Shown: one piece after another, positions 1-11,095 of the stretch | Numbering within the stretch: the first letter of the stretch is position 1 | Layout: each line of letters begins with the position of its first letter | Assembly (NCBI GenBank): GCA_033961575.1 | Contig: CM066740.1 | Coordinates: forward strand, 63,123,213-63,187,212 | DNA length: 64,000 bases | DNA from: Aselliscus stoliczkanus | Taxonomy: Eukaryota; Chordata; Mammalia; Chiroptera; Hipposideridae | Direction of reading: 5' to 3' | Translations under genes and position numbers: made by a program | Notes under the pieces: generated by a model | Seen by the model: only the letters and a program-made list of their open reading frames with translations | Database searches by the model: none | Told to the model about the DNA's origin: nothing

Positions 1-1500
1 CACTTTATTCCGAGATGACCACATTTAAGAAAAAGTTTACTTGAGGTTATTATATAGATTTGTTAAAGGAAAATTAGACTAATGCTATTTTGGACTTTTT
101 TGTTTTACTAACAACTGAGAAAATTGATTTCTGAAATGTATTTCTTAGTCTAATCCTCATTAAAACAAATTTAAAAAAAATAAAGATTATAGTGGGACAC
201 ATGCTTATATAGTCTTAAAATGAATTTGTAAGATAAGGGCATTTTTTTTTCCTGCTTAGAAAAGTGGCATTTTTGTTTTACTGTAGGTTTAAAAGTCATT
301 AAAATACTAGTTACGAGCTTTCATATTGACTGGCTATGGCTAATCTTGTACATCTTTATCATTCAGATAAACCTCATCCACTAATTCTGAAGGCATGGGG
401 TATACATCTAATGTAAACCCCTGTTGTGATGTGTTAAAAACAAAGCAGTCTTTGAAAAAGCAGTAGTCAAGACTATCTTCTATATGCCATAAATTCCATT
501 ATGTTAAAATCAAAATGTATTTAGGTTAATAACTATAGACTTATACACTGTTAAGTGTGAAACCTGAACAGATTTTTTAAAATGCCAGTATATTTTGTAG
601 GCAATCAGGCACATTTTGGTACTACAGAAGTTTCTTGTAAGTGATGTAAATTTTACCTGTGTTATTCAGCAGTTCAGAAAGAGTGAACACTGAATACACC
701 ACAGACCTGACTGGAACCAAAGCATCTCACTTTTGTTCCATTACGGAAGTTTACATGTTAAAACAAAGCCCAATAAGCTCAGAGCTAGAAAGGAAAGAAA
801 GCTATGTACCTGTAAATAATCCAAGCACCACTTACAGTTTACATAAAAGCACAATTTATGCCCCAGTAGCACAGAGAAACACGATATACATCATTCTCAG
901 ATCATCTTCATGCAGAAAAAAAATCATTAGTCAGCTATAATAATTTAGCTGTAAAGGAAAATAATGTTTTTCTGAATCCATTTGCATGCCAATATCCATG
1001 TGTTTGGCTGATGGATAAGACAATAAACCTCCACCCAACTCTACAAAACGTGAAAGATCTTAAAATTCAGGAGAAGGTCCAGATAGTCTACACTCTCTCC
1101 AGTGTCAATTTTTACAATCCTCCCACATTCATCGACCATCTTACCTTGGTCATTAAAGTATCCTGATTATTTTTACTGAGAGAGCTGACAATATTTCATT
1201 CTACCCCAGGGATCCTTTGAACTAAATAAAACTGTGATAAGGACAAATACATCGGGCAACTATTCATGCTTGAGCCACTGCAACCCTCTTCAACTGCCAA
1301 ATCTGTAAAAGGTTCTTCTGAAACATAAAAGGTATAAAATGGGAAACCGTACCCTGGAGTACACTCTGCATTGGCAATAGCCAGTGAGAATACTTTCATT
1401 ACTGCTTTAATTATTGGGTCAGTAACAGTACTGGCCATACGACCCACCACTGGTTATAAGCTATTCACCTAATAAGATTGATGAGCTCCAGCAAAGAGCT
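1..1500 (-). other. Unresolved minus-strand open segments, possible terminal exon or retrocopy
   Basis: I do not recognise this stretch. Read on the minus strand it has an open segment from about 1450 to 1196 (84 codons, including TPGYGFPFYTFYVSEEPF). A second segment near 1160-1050, in another frame, includes MVDECGRIVKIDTGESVDYL. A third ends near 340 with TLDVYPMPSELVDEVY and a TAG stop, preceded by a TATAG that could be a splice acceptor. The frames do not join without frameshifts or introns. The minus strand reads AATAAA at 9-4, which would suit a polyadenylation signal but may be chance. It could be terminal exon(s) of a gene starting in the adjacent CpG island, a decayed processed pseudogene, or non-coding DNA with chance ORFs. 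Confidence is low. Confidence 0.25.
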
Positions 1501-2000
1501 AAGGTACAATTGAAAATGATGGATCACAAGTGCTGTGTATGTGCCATAAATGAAGAATCAGACCGTCACAGAAACACCTGTCCCTTGGAAGGACCCCCCC
1601 CGCCCCCACACACACATAATACAGATAAAGCAGGGCTGGGAACAAGGAAACCTCTGGGTTCCAACCTTGCCAACTGCATCACCATGGGGCAGGGTGACCA
1701 GCTCCCTCTTACACGGGCTGAGTCAACTCACAGTCTTGAAACTGGCCATAAACAGTCATAGGTCACCCCCTACCCGGCGCTCCTCTCTCCTAAGTCACAT
1801 AGGTGGCCGTCAGAAGCGACCCCCTAAAACGGGCAGCCCATTCCAGTTTCGAACTCCCCCGTGACCACCGCTGGAGTTTCTGGAGCCGCTGAACTCTCGC
1901 CTACCTCTCTGGTCTGGTCCTGGCAACCGCAGTCAGGTCTCTTCCCGGAACAAAGAAGAGAAGCGCCAGGGGTGGAGTGCGGACTCGGGAGGGGCTGTAG

Positions 2001-2010
2001 GGTTACCTTG
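2001..2010 (-). other. Candidate 5' splice site, minus strand
   Basis: On the minus strand the sequence reads GCAAG|GTAACC, with the exon ending at 2007 and the intron starting at 2006. The two ATGs just upstream on this strand open only very short ORFs (5 and 8 codons), so this exon would be 5' untranslated. It fits a gene running leftwards out of the CpG island. Confidence 0.4.
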
Positions 2011-2254
2011 CGGCGCCCGGGAAGCCGCGGCGGCGAAGTCAGGGGCGCAGGGACCACCCGCGCATTCCGCGCCTCCCCGCCGCCTCCCGGCCGCCGCCTC
2101 GCAGCGACTCAGCTGTCGTCCCGCATCTGGCTCGCGCCCTCCGCTGGGCTCTGCATCTGGTCACAAAGAGCTGCTGGGCGAGAGCCTCGGGTCACCTGCG
2201 GCGGGGCCCGCGAGCGAGCTCCCTCCGCCCCTTCCCACCGCCCTGGCCGGTCCG

Positions 2255-2263
2255 TGACTCAGC
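2255..2263 (+). promoter_or_regulatory. AP-1/NF-E2-type motif in the CpG island
   Basis: TGACTCAGC matches the core of AP-1/MAF-NRF sites. A related ACTCAGC lies about 150 bp to the left, near 2106. Single motifs of this length occur by chance, so this only supports the promoter call. Confidence 0.25.
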
Positions 2264-2410
2264 CGGGCACGGGCGCGCGCACCGCCCGCGGAGGCCGAGC
2301 GCGTCCAGGCGGGCGGCACGGCCCTGCCACCCGACCCAGGTGCTCGGCCTCCCGCCCGCCCCGGCACGTGTCCGTCTGTCCGGCCGCCTCGTCGGCGGGT
2401 CCAAAGACCG

Positions 2411-2421
2411 CTGAGGTGAGG
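2411..2421 (+). other. Candidate 5' splice site, plus strand
   Basis: The plus strand reads CTGAG|GTGAGG, a near-ideal mammalian donor, with the exon ending at 2415. It implies a rightward transcript, coding or long non-coding, from the same CpG island. No matching acceptor or coding exon is recognised downstream in the window. Confidence 0.4.
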
Positions 2422-2789
2422 ACTGGCACCACCCCCAGGGGGAAACCGGTCCCCGCCCTTCCTGCCGCCCGCGCGCCGCGCCTGGCCCCACGGGGGTCGC
2501 GTTTCCTCCCACCCCTCCTCCGCCCACGAAAAGGTGAAACTTTCTAGGTGGAGAAGTTTTCTCGCCCTGGCTGCGCGCTCTCTCCTCCCCCAGCTCGGGC
2601 CGTTGGAAGTTAGCACAGCGGCAGATCAGCGGGACCGCGTCTCCCCCTCCTGGTGCTCGCGGGGCGAGCGTCACCCGGCGCGCAGAGTCCCCGGCACCCA
2701 CGCTCCGCGCGCTGCCCGCGGGAAGAGCTCCGGGCTCTGCCGGGGCCGCGTGCCCGTTAGCCGCCACCGGGCACTGACCCGGGTAGAGA

Positions 2790-3400
2790 AAGATTTGGGC
2801 ACCACGGAAACAAGGAATTCATTGTCAGAGACGGATGTCCAAGTGGGTAGAAGATTTGCCCCAATGATCTCATTACACAGCGACGATCCCCTACTATATA
2901 CAATAACTCGGATTTCTGGAAAGAACAAAACAGGAGTGTAACCCTGAGGAAACTGCAGTTTCTTTAAGTTTTTTTTTTTTTTCTTCTTTCTTCCACAGCA
3001 GGAAACAGGCTGATTAAATAACTAGGCAAACATCAATGAACAATCAAGACAGAGCCAAAGTTTAATTCTTGAATGTTGAAATCTTATGACTAAAAAAAAG
3101 GTTTGAGGGCTTGGTGAGTTGTATTAGTATCAGTTGTTTCAGGATAACTTTCTATATTTCACATGTCTGAATGTAAAAATTGACCTTATCCTTGAAGAGA
3201 AAATAAACAGTCAAAGGTAAAGAGACCCGAGGAGCAGCATCGCCTGGTGGGCCTTAGCCTTCTCCTTTCTGACTCCTACGGGCTTGTTTGGATAATGGCA
3301 TCGGTTAGTTATTGACAGCCATGGGCTAATTTACAATTTACTATGCAGTTTCAGGAAATATTTACCTACAGAATCAAAAATAGAAAAATATAGTAAGAAT
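2790..3400. other. No gene seen
   Basis: This is the AT-rich right shoulder of the CpG island, with a poly-T run near 2968-2981. I see no coding signal or recognisable repeat. Confidence 0.5.
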
Positions 3401-3409
3401 AGCTAGCGT

Positions 3410-3660
3410 TTTCCTATAGAGCTTACTATGTGGCAGACACTTTACCAGGGACCACACCCAGCAGTTTCAATCCTAAAAAGTGATTACTTCATGATGCTTC
3501 AATTTTCTGGAAAAGGAACGTTCCCGTTATGTAATAGTAGAGCCCTGCATTGAAGCATTTTGCAGATGAGGAAACTGAGTGCTGAAGAGGCCTAAGAGGC
3601 CACACAGCTGGTTAGTGAGAGAGGACATTTAGAGTCCAGCTCTCAATTCCCAGTCAGGTG
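3410..3660 (-). repeat. MIR SINE fossil
   Basis: It has the reverse-complement MIR pattern: an ACTATGTGGCAGACACT-type end, then GATGAGGAAACTGAG, then CACACAGCTGG. These are the conserved core and tail of the mammal-wide MIR family. The copy is diverged. Confidence 0.75.
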
Positions 3661-3871
3661 TTCTTCATACAATGCAAGAGGCCACAGCCGGTCAGGGCTA
3701 AATAAACAATGTAGTTTTCCTGATGTCACATGGCGTAATTTAACAATGACTGTGGTTCATATCAAAATGCTTATTTAGTGACTGGAGGACACTGGGCCTA
3801 TTTTGGGCAAATCAATGATAGATTTGGGGTTCAGTACCAACTTTCAATAAAAGTGAATAAACTAACAAATT

Positions 3872-3925
<54 letters not shown>

Positions 3926-3938
3926 CATGCACACACAG
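3872..3938. repeat. (CT)n(CA)n microsatellite
   Basis: About 11 CT units run directly into about 20 CA units, with single-base interruptions (CGCACA, CATGCA) towards the right end. Confidence 0.95.
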
Positions 3939-3939
3939 G

Positions 3940-5050
3940 AATAATTAGCCATGGTTGTCCAAAGGAATGATTAGAGTGCTGTTTCTATTTCCTGGTTTCC
4001 ATAGCAATATGTTAACTGGATTTTAGATTGCATTATGTAGTTGCCTTAACAGGTTTTCTGAATTTGTGTGCCATGATAAAAATATAAAAGAAAAAAATTA
4101 CAATTATAGTGGTAGAAAGACCTAGAAAACAATTGCACACTGGAAAATAAAATAGATTATAAACTCAAATAACATATTTTCAGCACTGAAGTTTCCTAGT
4201 TTCTAATTATTGACAAATTTAAATCCAATTTTGAAACTGTATTAAAAATTGTCATTTTGATTTATTAACCATAAATAAGGAAATAACATTTTGTAAAAAT
4301 AAGAAGAGCATAACTAAGAATATCTGTGTGTGTGAAAAATCAAATAATTAGGTTTGAACACCACTAGATAGGTTTGATCAGGAAAAGGGGTAGAAGTAAT
4401 TTCACATATTTGGAAATGGATAGAAGCAGATCCTTTAAAAAGATAACAGGAATTCCACAATTCAGTTTTGGTTTTGTGGTAAGCTTCAATTGTTGCCATT
4501 TAACTTTCATGGGTTCCATGACATGGGTGACACACTGTATGATGAAGTTCTGTTGGTATTTTCCTAACCAAACCCAACCCCTGTGGTTGGCTAAGCCAAC
4601 ACCTGTTCCCAACCAGAAACTCTCTTGCCTGCCTGCACTTCTGGAGCTGGAAAGCAGAAAGCTTCCTTTCCCAGACTCCCTTGTAGCCAAACAAGGCCAT
4701 GTGATGTCATTCTGGCAGTGCGATTAAGCTGAAGTCTATTGGGGACTCTGCGAAAGACTTTGGTTTCCTGATGAAAGGGACCTGATACCGGCCTTTCTCG
4801 CTTCTTGCTTTCTCAATTTCATATGAAACATCCGGCAGAGAACTAGCAATTTTGCGACTGAGGAAAGAAGTTGGCTCTGACATTGCTGAGCCACAGCACC
4901 AGTGCCAGGAGACACCTGCTTCTGCCAGGAGACACCTGCTTCCTTCCAGATTTCTTGCTTTCTGGAAAAATACTTGTTCTAGACACTGTTGGCTGGGGTT
5001 TCTGTCACCTGTGTCCAAAAAACATTTAAAATTGATATACCCCTCAAATG
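3940..5050. other. No gene seen; short tandem duplication inside
   Basis: This is mostly AT-rich unique DNA. A 20-bp unit (GCCAGGAGACACCTGCTTCT) at 4904-4923 is repeated with one change at 4924-4943. The overlapping ORFs here are short and lie on both strands without any family resemblance. Confidence 0.5.
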
Positions 5051-5059
5051 GGGAGCAAG

Positions 5060-5290
5060 ACATCTCCAAGACTGAGTTTAGCATCGTATCTAAGAGTGTG
5101 GGTTTCAGAGCCAGAGAGCCTGGCTTTCAATCCCAGTTCTGAGGTTGCTAGCTATGAAGCCAGCGGTTTCAATTCTCTGTGCCTTATACCTGTAATATGG
5201 GGATAATAACAGGATTACTGGGAGGATGAAATGGGGCACTATGAGGAAAGCACGTGGAAGGAGGCCTGGTAAAATAGAAGGGCTTGAAAG
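5060..5290 (+). repeat. MIR SINE fossil
   Basis: It is a nearly full-length sense MIR: TCAGAGCCAGAGAGCCTGGC, then CAATCCCAGTTCTG, then a CTCTGTGCC segment and GGGGATAATAA. Point changes are many, as usual for this old family. Confidence 0.75.
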
Positions 5291-5990
5291 GCATGAGCTA
5301 TACTTGTCCACATAACCTGTGGATAACAGTGCCAAACTAAATGCAGGATCCCGTCTGTTAACCCTATGATGGGCCCAATGGTAGCCATGGTCAAGGGAGA
5401 GAAGAACAGCAGTGTCCGGCCACATCTTGTCTGTTCTCCCTTCATCACATGGAAATTTGCGTCTTAGAAAGCACTCTTTCTTTAAGTTCGTTCACATGGT
5501 ACTGTTTTTGAAACAAAAGTGAAAGCAGTCTTAGCACAGGGATTTTATGCTGGCAACCTGTGGCAGGCAGGCCCACAGACATGCACGGGCCCACAGGGTG
5601 CTTTTTAAAAGCTGGAATCACTGTGGACAGAACATATGTTCTGCAGTTTGCGGTTGTTCTGCCATTTTCTCTTGTAATGCATCCAGCCTCCCAAGGATCT
5701 TGAGGTCACCTTGTCCTATAGGACATGTAGACATTAGGATTTGTGACACCTGTCTTAGAGTATTTATTCTTGGATTCTCTGTCTCTGCTCTCCCCACTCT
5801 CCGACCCTGTCATCCCCATTGTGGAAAATGTCCCTGCCAAAAAACAAGAAGAATAATTCAGGTGATGATTCGTCAAATAATTTCTGTGGGCAAATACATT
5901 TTGGGGATGTAGGAATCTTCTTACCTTTTACAGATACGTTATCCACATCAGAACATTGAAGATTCTGAAAATACATGGAAAAACAGAACA
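5290..5990. other. No gene seen
   Basis: This is unique-looking sequence without recognisable exons. The A-rich right end was the target of the SINE insertion that follows. Confidence 0.5.
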
Positions 5991-6008
5991 ACAAAAAAAT
6001 ATGCTTTT

Positions 6009-6121
6009 GGGCCGGCTGAGTGGCGCGGTGGTTGGGCACTGGCTTGGGAGGCCAGCGGCCCTGGTTCGGGTCCCACATATGAGGGCCAGTGACACTGCCC
6101 TCAAAATAAAAAAATAAAAAC
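6009..6121 (+). mobile_element. tRNA-derived SINE, short form (Rhin-1-like)
   Basis: The element starts GGGCCGGCTGAGTGGCGC, carries a B-box GGTTCGGGTCC, and ends with the hairpin-forming GAGGGCCAGTGACACTGCCC and an A-rich tail. A perfect 15-bp target duplication, AAAAAATATGCTTTT, flanks it (5994-6008 and 6122-6136), showing L1-type retrotransposition. The family name is from memory of horseshoe-bat SINEs. Confidence 0.85.
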
Positions 6122-6275
6122 AAAAAATATGCTTTTTTCTCCCCTCACAGCTTCAGTAGCAATTTTCCTTAAAATTAGTTTAATAGGTAACATACTTTGG
6201 GAAACCTCGCCTTAAGGAATGGAAATGGCAGCCACAAAGACTTAGAACAGGGCAATTTCCATATGAACTGCTTTT

Positions 6276-6381
6276 TTTTTTTTTTTTTAGGGCAGTGTCA
6301 CTGGCCCTCATGTGTGGGACCCAAACCGGGCTGCTGGCTTCCCAAGCCAGCGCTTAACCACCGCGCCACTTGGCCGGCCCT
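6276..6381 (-). mobile_element. tRNA-derived SINE, short form (Rhin-1-like)
   Basis: This is the same family as the copy at 6009 but inverted, with a poly-T end on the left and GGCCGGCCC on the right. The target duplication ATATGAACTGCTTTT lies at 6261-6275 and 6382-6396 and is perfect over 15 bp. The copy stands head to tail opposite its neighbour, about 155 bp away. Confidence 0.88.
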
Positions 6382-6694
6382 ATATGAACTGCTTTTATGT
6401 CTATTTATATTGCTCATTTGCTTGTGGCTGGGTTTTCCAAATATAAAATATGCAATGTTAAGTTATCTAAAAATATGACTTAGCTTATTCGATATTGCAG
6501 ACAAGTACAATACTGCTATGCTCTTGAAGCTACAAAGTGTCCCCATTTTAATCAGAAGGTCTAGGAAACTGGATGCAAGAAAATTAAAAATAAATTATCA
6601 TCTCCAGCAAGGTGCAGCGGTTTTGTTAGTGATTTGGTTCATTTTTTACATCCAACTTATGCCTCTCTTATAAAACACGTGAAGGTATAATGTA

Positions 6695-6865
6695 TGTAGC
6701 CCCCATTTATTAAATGACTGCCATGTATCAGTTATGTGTTTGAGTTCTACTTATGTCCTCATAACGAAACTCCAGAAAGGTATCATCCTCTGGTTTACAT
6801 CCAGGGAAAGGAGGCTCTGAGGGATCATGTGACTTATCTAGGGTCACACAGCTGGCCTCAGTCTG
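6695..6865 (-). repeat. MIR SINE fossil
   Basis: It is an antisense MIR with an ATTTATTAAATGACTGCCATGT start and a core that ends in GGGTCACACAGCTGG. Confidence 0.7.
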
Positions 6866-6869
6866 GCTC

Positions 6870-9060
6870 TTTCCAGAACTGCACTGCCTTTTGCAACTGT
6901 TTATCAGCTGGTCCTCCTGCTGTGGTCAGCATTGCAGCCCTTTAACAACAGCAGAAATTAAGCCTTCCTCTCACTTTCCTTCCTTCTCTGCTACTTAAGG
7001 TGTGGCTGCCCTCTGTTAGTTTGCCTTGGGAAATGGATGTTGCAGTGCAGAATAAGGGTACTGGCACCTATGTTGCCCATCTGTAAAGCACCGCGCAGGT
7101 TGGGACAAGGGTCCTGGGCAGTCAGGGTGGCCTGGGGGTGGGTTGTAGGTGCACATGACCACAATAACCCAGATGTGAAAAGGAACTGGAATGCTCTTTC
7201 CCCAGTGTCTCTGTTTTCACAATCCCTGAGGTCTTCTTTGGGGATTTAGGGAAGCCCCAGGTGACAGAGTCCGGAGCCCTAAGAGAGGGTGTTTTGGAGA
7301 GTCTCTGAAGTAAAGGCACAGACTTGCAGACAGGCTGCCTTTGAAATTCTCCTCTTAATACTTCCCTCCCTGAAGCCATGTTCATTTCTTTTTCTTTCAT
7401 TTGCTGTTCTTGTCTTTTCGTTTTCTGCCTTTTACCTTGGGGTAAATTGTTAAAGCAGTTTGGGAAAGAAAATGGGAAAAAAATCTTTCATTTTTATACA
7501 ACATAATATAGCATTATTCCCCAACTAGTATATCCATTCCATCTGTTCATTTAAACTGTTTGGCACTGATACAAATGGATTAGCCTATCTGGGAAATAAT
7601 GTACTAGCAAAAATAAACGTGTCCTTCATAGAACAGCATTTCTTTATGATTAGCCCTTTAAAAATGTGTATGTGTGTATGTGTAATTACTGCAAGTCTAA
7701 CTTTTACCACTAACTTAATCTGTGCTTTGGCACTTAACCCCTGTGGGTCAGTTTCTTCAACTATAAAAACAGTTCCAAAGTCTGATGAAAATGATTTTAA
7801 AAATTAAGTATCAACTAAAATTTTACTGAAACCAGTCCTTTCGAAGAAAATATATCAAACAATTTGCTAATTGTATTGTATATAAGGGGACATTGTATTA
7901 GAAAGAAAGTACTCTCGAGTGTGGTTCTTATTACTGTTGTCTTATCCAAATAGTATAAAATTATGTTTTCTATTCCAATTATTGATTGGTTTAATAATCA
8001 ACTTAGGGATAGTATATTTGGTGAGTCCAAAAGTAAATTAGGCAATTTAGAAATGGCTACATATTTAACAGTTTAAGAGGTAATATGTAGGTCTTAGTGG
8101 CATTGGAAAAATGATGAAATGAAAGGTTTGATTAGAATCAGTGTAACTATTACACACGGCTAATGTGTACTGAAGTATAATAAAGGTGGTTCCGATGCCT
8201 TTGCACTGGCCAGGTTTTGACCTTTTGTTTAACAACCTCAGAGTCTAAACATAATTATTATTAATGTGGGTTCAAAACACACAGAAGAAACGGCAATTAC
8301 TCTGGATTAACCTTGGTTCACCAATGAACAAAAATTTTAAATAGCACATTAAAAAAATAACACAGACAAATTGTGACCAGTCAGGGGTCATGCTCACAGA
8401 GTCATTGGTGATGCAAACTGATTCGGACTTCCAGTTCACTGCTCTATTATAAACATTCTTGCCTTTACTTACTTTGAAAAACAAAATCCAACCAAACTGC
8501 CCCCAAGAGGCAGTTGCAAACTAACCTCCAGACAGAACTGTCAGAGCCAATAAAATCATCTGTAAACTTTCGGGCTTATGTTTAACTTTCAAGGAGTGTG
8601 TAACCTGTATTAGAAAAGACATCTTTTTAAAGCTTTCCCTGAAGTGTCTGGGCCATCTGTTTTGGCGCAAGCTCCCCATGTTAGAGCTGTTATCAAGTAC
8701 TATTGGCTCTCCCATTGCTACTGTTAACAAATGGATTTGTCACCCCCAAGTTAAGAAAAACCAGATGTTTCCTTTGTTGTTCTGTAATCCGATGGCAGGT
8801 CAAGGGTGATTTAAACAGCACCAGTGATACAGATTTAGAAATAATCTTATGGATCTGATCAATGAGGTCATATGATTTAGGACCATTTCAAAATTTGTAC
8901 TGAATTTCAATAATTGGTGATCTACATTTATTGGATTACCTCCAAATTAATCAGATTTTTTTGGTAACTATAAACCTATATTTTATGGGAATCATAATTT
9001 GTATGGAAGCAGTTGTAAATACAGAATAAAATATTTAAACATGTCAGGTCTTGTAACCCA
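6870..9060. other. No gene seen
   Basis: This is about 2.2 kb of AT-rich DNA with no recognisable repeat or exon. The ORFs are short and unsupported. Confidence 0.5.
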
Positions 9061-9069
9061 TCAATTAGT

Positions 9070-9935
9070 TTCTTAACCCAATGTTTATTGAGCCTCTGCC
9101 ATGTGCCAGGGAGGTGTTAGTGTCTGAGCTACATAGATAAACGAGATGTGATCCTTACCATGGAGGGCCTCATAGTCCAGCATGGGAAGCCCACATGTAG
9201 ATCAGCAGACAAACACCAACCACTGTTAGGAGAGCATCATGAACCCACTGTGGTGTTTGGGAGGAGGAGAGGGAACATGGAAGACCCTGCAAGGGGGGCC
9301 ACATTTCAGCCACATCTGAAAGGGTGAGCAGGAATTTGCCAGGCCACTACTGGGGGATGCAGGTGAGGAAATGAATCCTTAGCTGAGGATGCAGACACAT
9401 AACCTTGAAATAATTCTATGTTCAGGGTTCTGTAAGTAGTTCAGCATAGTTGGGAACACCATGTTTGGGGCAGGGCAGGAAATATGGCTGAAAAAGTAGG
9501 TGAGAATCAGAATATGTGGGTCTTGTAACCACACCAAGAAAGAAAATCTGTGTGGTAGGCCATAAGGAGTCGCTAAACTATTTTAAGTAAAAAGAATTGG
9601 AATTTTACATTTTAGAAAGACCACTCCGGTTCAATGCAAGTTTTGGAGCAGAGAGAGATTGGATTCAGGGTGGCAAGAAGGAAGTCTATTTCTTTAATGC
9701 AGGAGAACAATGATGAAAGCTTGATGTAAGGCTGGGATGGCTGGGATGCAAGGCAGGGAGGAAAGTTTGACAGGCGCTGAGGGTGTGGACTGTTCAGGAC
9801 CACTCTGAGGTAATAGGAATTGAGCTATACTCACGAAGGTTGCCTTTGGTTTGTTTTATTTATTTTTTGTTGTTTAATGGAAGGCTGGGGCATAGTGATA
9901 CATTCATTTTGGACTTGGTGAACTTGAGACGGAGT
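9070..9935. repeat. Old interspersed repeat, family not named
   Basis: It begins TTATTGAGCCTCTGCCATGTGCCAGG and continues with ATGGAGGGCCTCATAGTCCAG, ACATGGAAGACC, GGCCATAAGGAGTCGC and CATTTTGGACTTGGTGAA. These phrases recur in order in a diverged, mammal-wide repeat that I recognise by wording but cannot name with confidence. Parts at 50310-50770 and 53700-54560 look related. Confidence 0.5.
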
Positions 9936-9939
9936 ATTT

Positions 9940-10600
9940 ATGTGGCCCTGCATAATGAGTTGTTGTTATGTCAAAATACCAATGTGTCAATTGTTCTATT
10001 GCCTACTTGGCTATGTTGGGAACTACGGTTTTCATTCTCCTTCTCCATGTCATTCCAGGTTGGAGTTGGCCAAAAGGGAAGCTGTGTGAGTTCTGGGAGT
10101 CAGAACAGAAGCAGCTGTCATTATGTTCTGGAAGTTATCGTCAGACCCAGGGGTGCCACTGTGTTCCAGTTTGTTCTTGCGCTTTCCTTCTTCCTGATGC
10201 TGGCCTTGCCCACCAGAAGTGACCCCAGGCCTCCAGTGGATGCTTTGCTGACAACTCACAGAGGTGGCAGCCATGAAGAGCCTACAACCTTCATAGAATG
10301 TGTGGTCTCCCTTCCCTCTCCCCCCTGTAGCAGTGTGTGCTGGCTTACAGAGCTCCTGCAAGTTCTGACTCGTTCATGCGTGACTTGTCTCTGTTGCTTC
10401 AGCAACGTTTTCTAGATATTTATCTCCTCAGCTCTTCCTACAATTAAGTACTAATTCCTACCATAAATTGCTTCTCCTGTATCACTCATGGTGGTTCTAC
10501 TTTCCTGACTGAATTTTTTTAAAGCTACAACTGACATGTATTTTCAAACTGAACCCCTTAAAAACATTATATTTAAAAACACTTAATACCTTTTATTGTT
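9940..10600. other. No gene seen
   Basis: A 210-codon ORF overlaps 9783-10415 but straddles the old repeat, has no recognisable motif, and other frames are open too. I treat it as chance. The right end is AT-rich and contains the target site of the outer L1. Confidence 0.45.
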
Positions 10601-11095
10601 TGAAATTATTTTGATTGTTTTTCACTTTTAAAGATTTTTATTAAAAATGTAACTAACATACAATATTATATTAGTTTCAGGGGTACACCATAGTTATTCA
10701 ACATTTATGTACCTAAAGAAGTGATCACCATAAGTCCAGCAACCATCTGACACCATACCACATTATCGCAATATTGTTGACTATACTCCCTCTTCTGTAC
10801 TTTACATCCCCATGATTTATTTGTTTTATACCTAGGAATTTGAACCTCTTATTTCCCCTTCACCTTCCCCCACTTTTAAATTGATCAGTTACACTTGACA
10901 TTCAATATTATTTTACATTAATTTCAGACATAAAGCATAGTGGTTAGACATTTATATAATTCAAGAAGTGATTCCCCCTGACTAGTCTAGTACCTACCTG
11001 ACACTATACATAGTTATTACCATATCATTGAGTATATTCCATATGCTTTATTTATGTCCCCATGACTATTTTGTAACTACCAATTTGTACTTTTT

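Larger units (their letters stand above)
1860..2780. promoter_or_regulatory. CpG island, probable promoter
   Basis: This is about 0.9 kb of very GC-rich DNA packed with CpG dinucleotides (many GCGCGC, CCGCGG and CGGCGG runs), with sharply AT-rich DNA on both sides. In mammals such islands normally mark housekeeping-type promoters without a TATA box; none is seen. It contains an E-box CACGTG near 2365, two ACTCAGC/TGACTCAGC-type motifs, and a consensus splice donor on each strand. The long ORFs inside it are by-products of high GC content, which makes stop codons rare. The gene served is not identifiable from this window. Confidence 0.85.

Noticed and set aside
4..9. Polyadenylation signal (AATAAA on the minus strand)
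   Set aside because: A single hexamer at the window edge; the cleavage site and downstream element lie outside the view.
1861..2547. 228-codon plus-strand ORF in the CpG island, and several overlapping minus-strand ORFs
   Set aside because: High GC removes stop codons in all frames. The Arg/Pro/Ala-rich translations show no domain and overlap on both strands.
6009..6121. Functional tRNA gene, because of A- and B-box sequences
   Set aside because: The boxes are those of a tRNA-derived SINE with A tail and target duplication. No cloverleaf closes.
9783..10415. 210-codon ORF
   Set aside because: It straddles an old repeat and unique DNA, has no motif, and overlapping ORFs exist in other frames.
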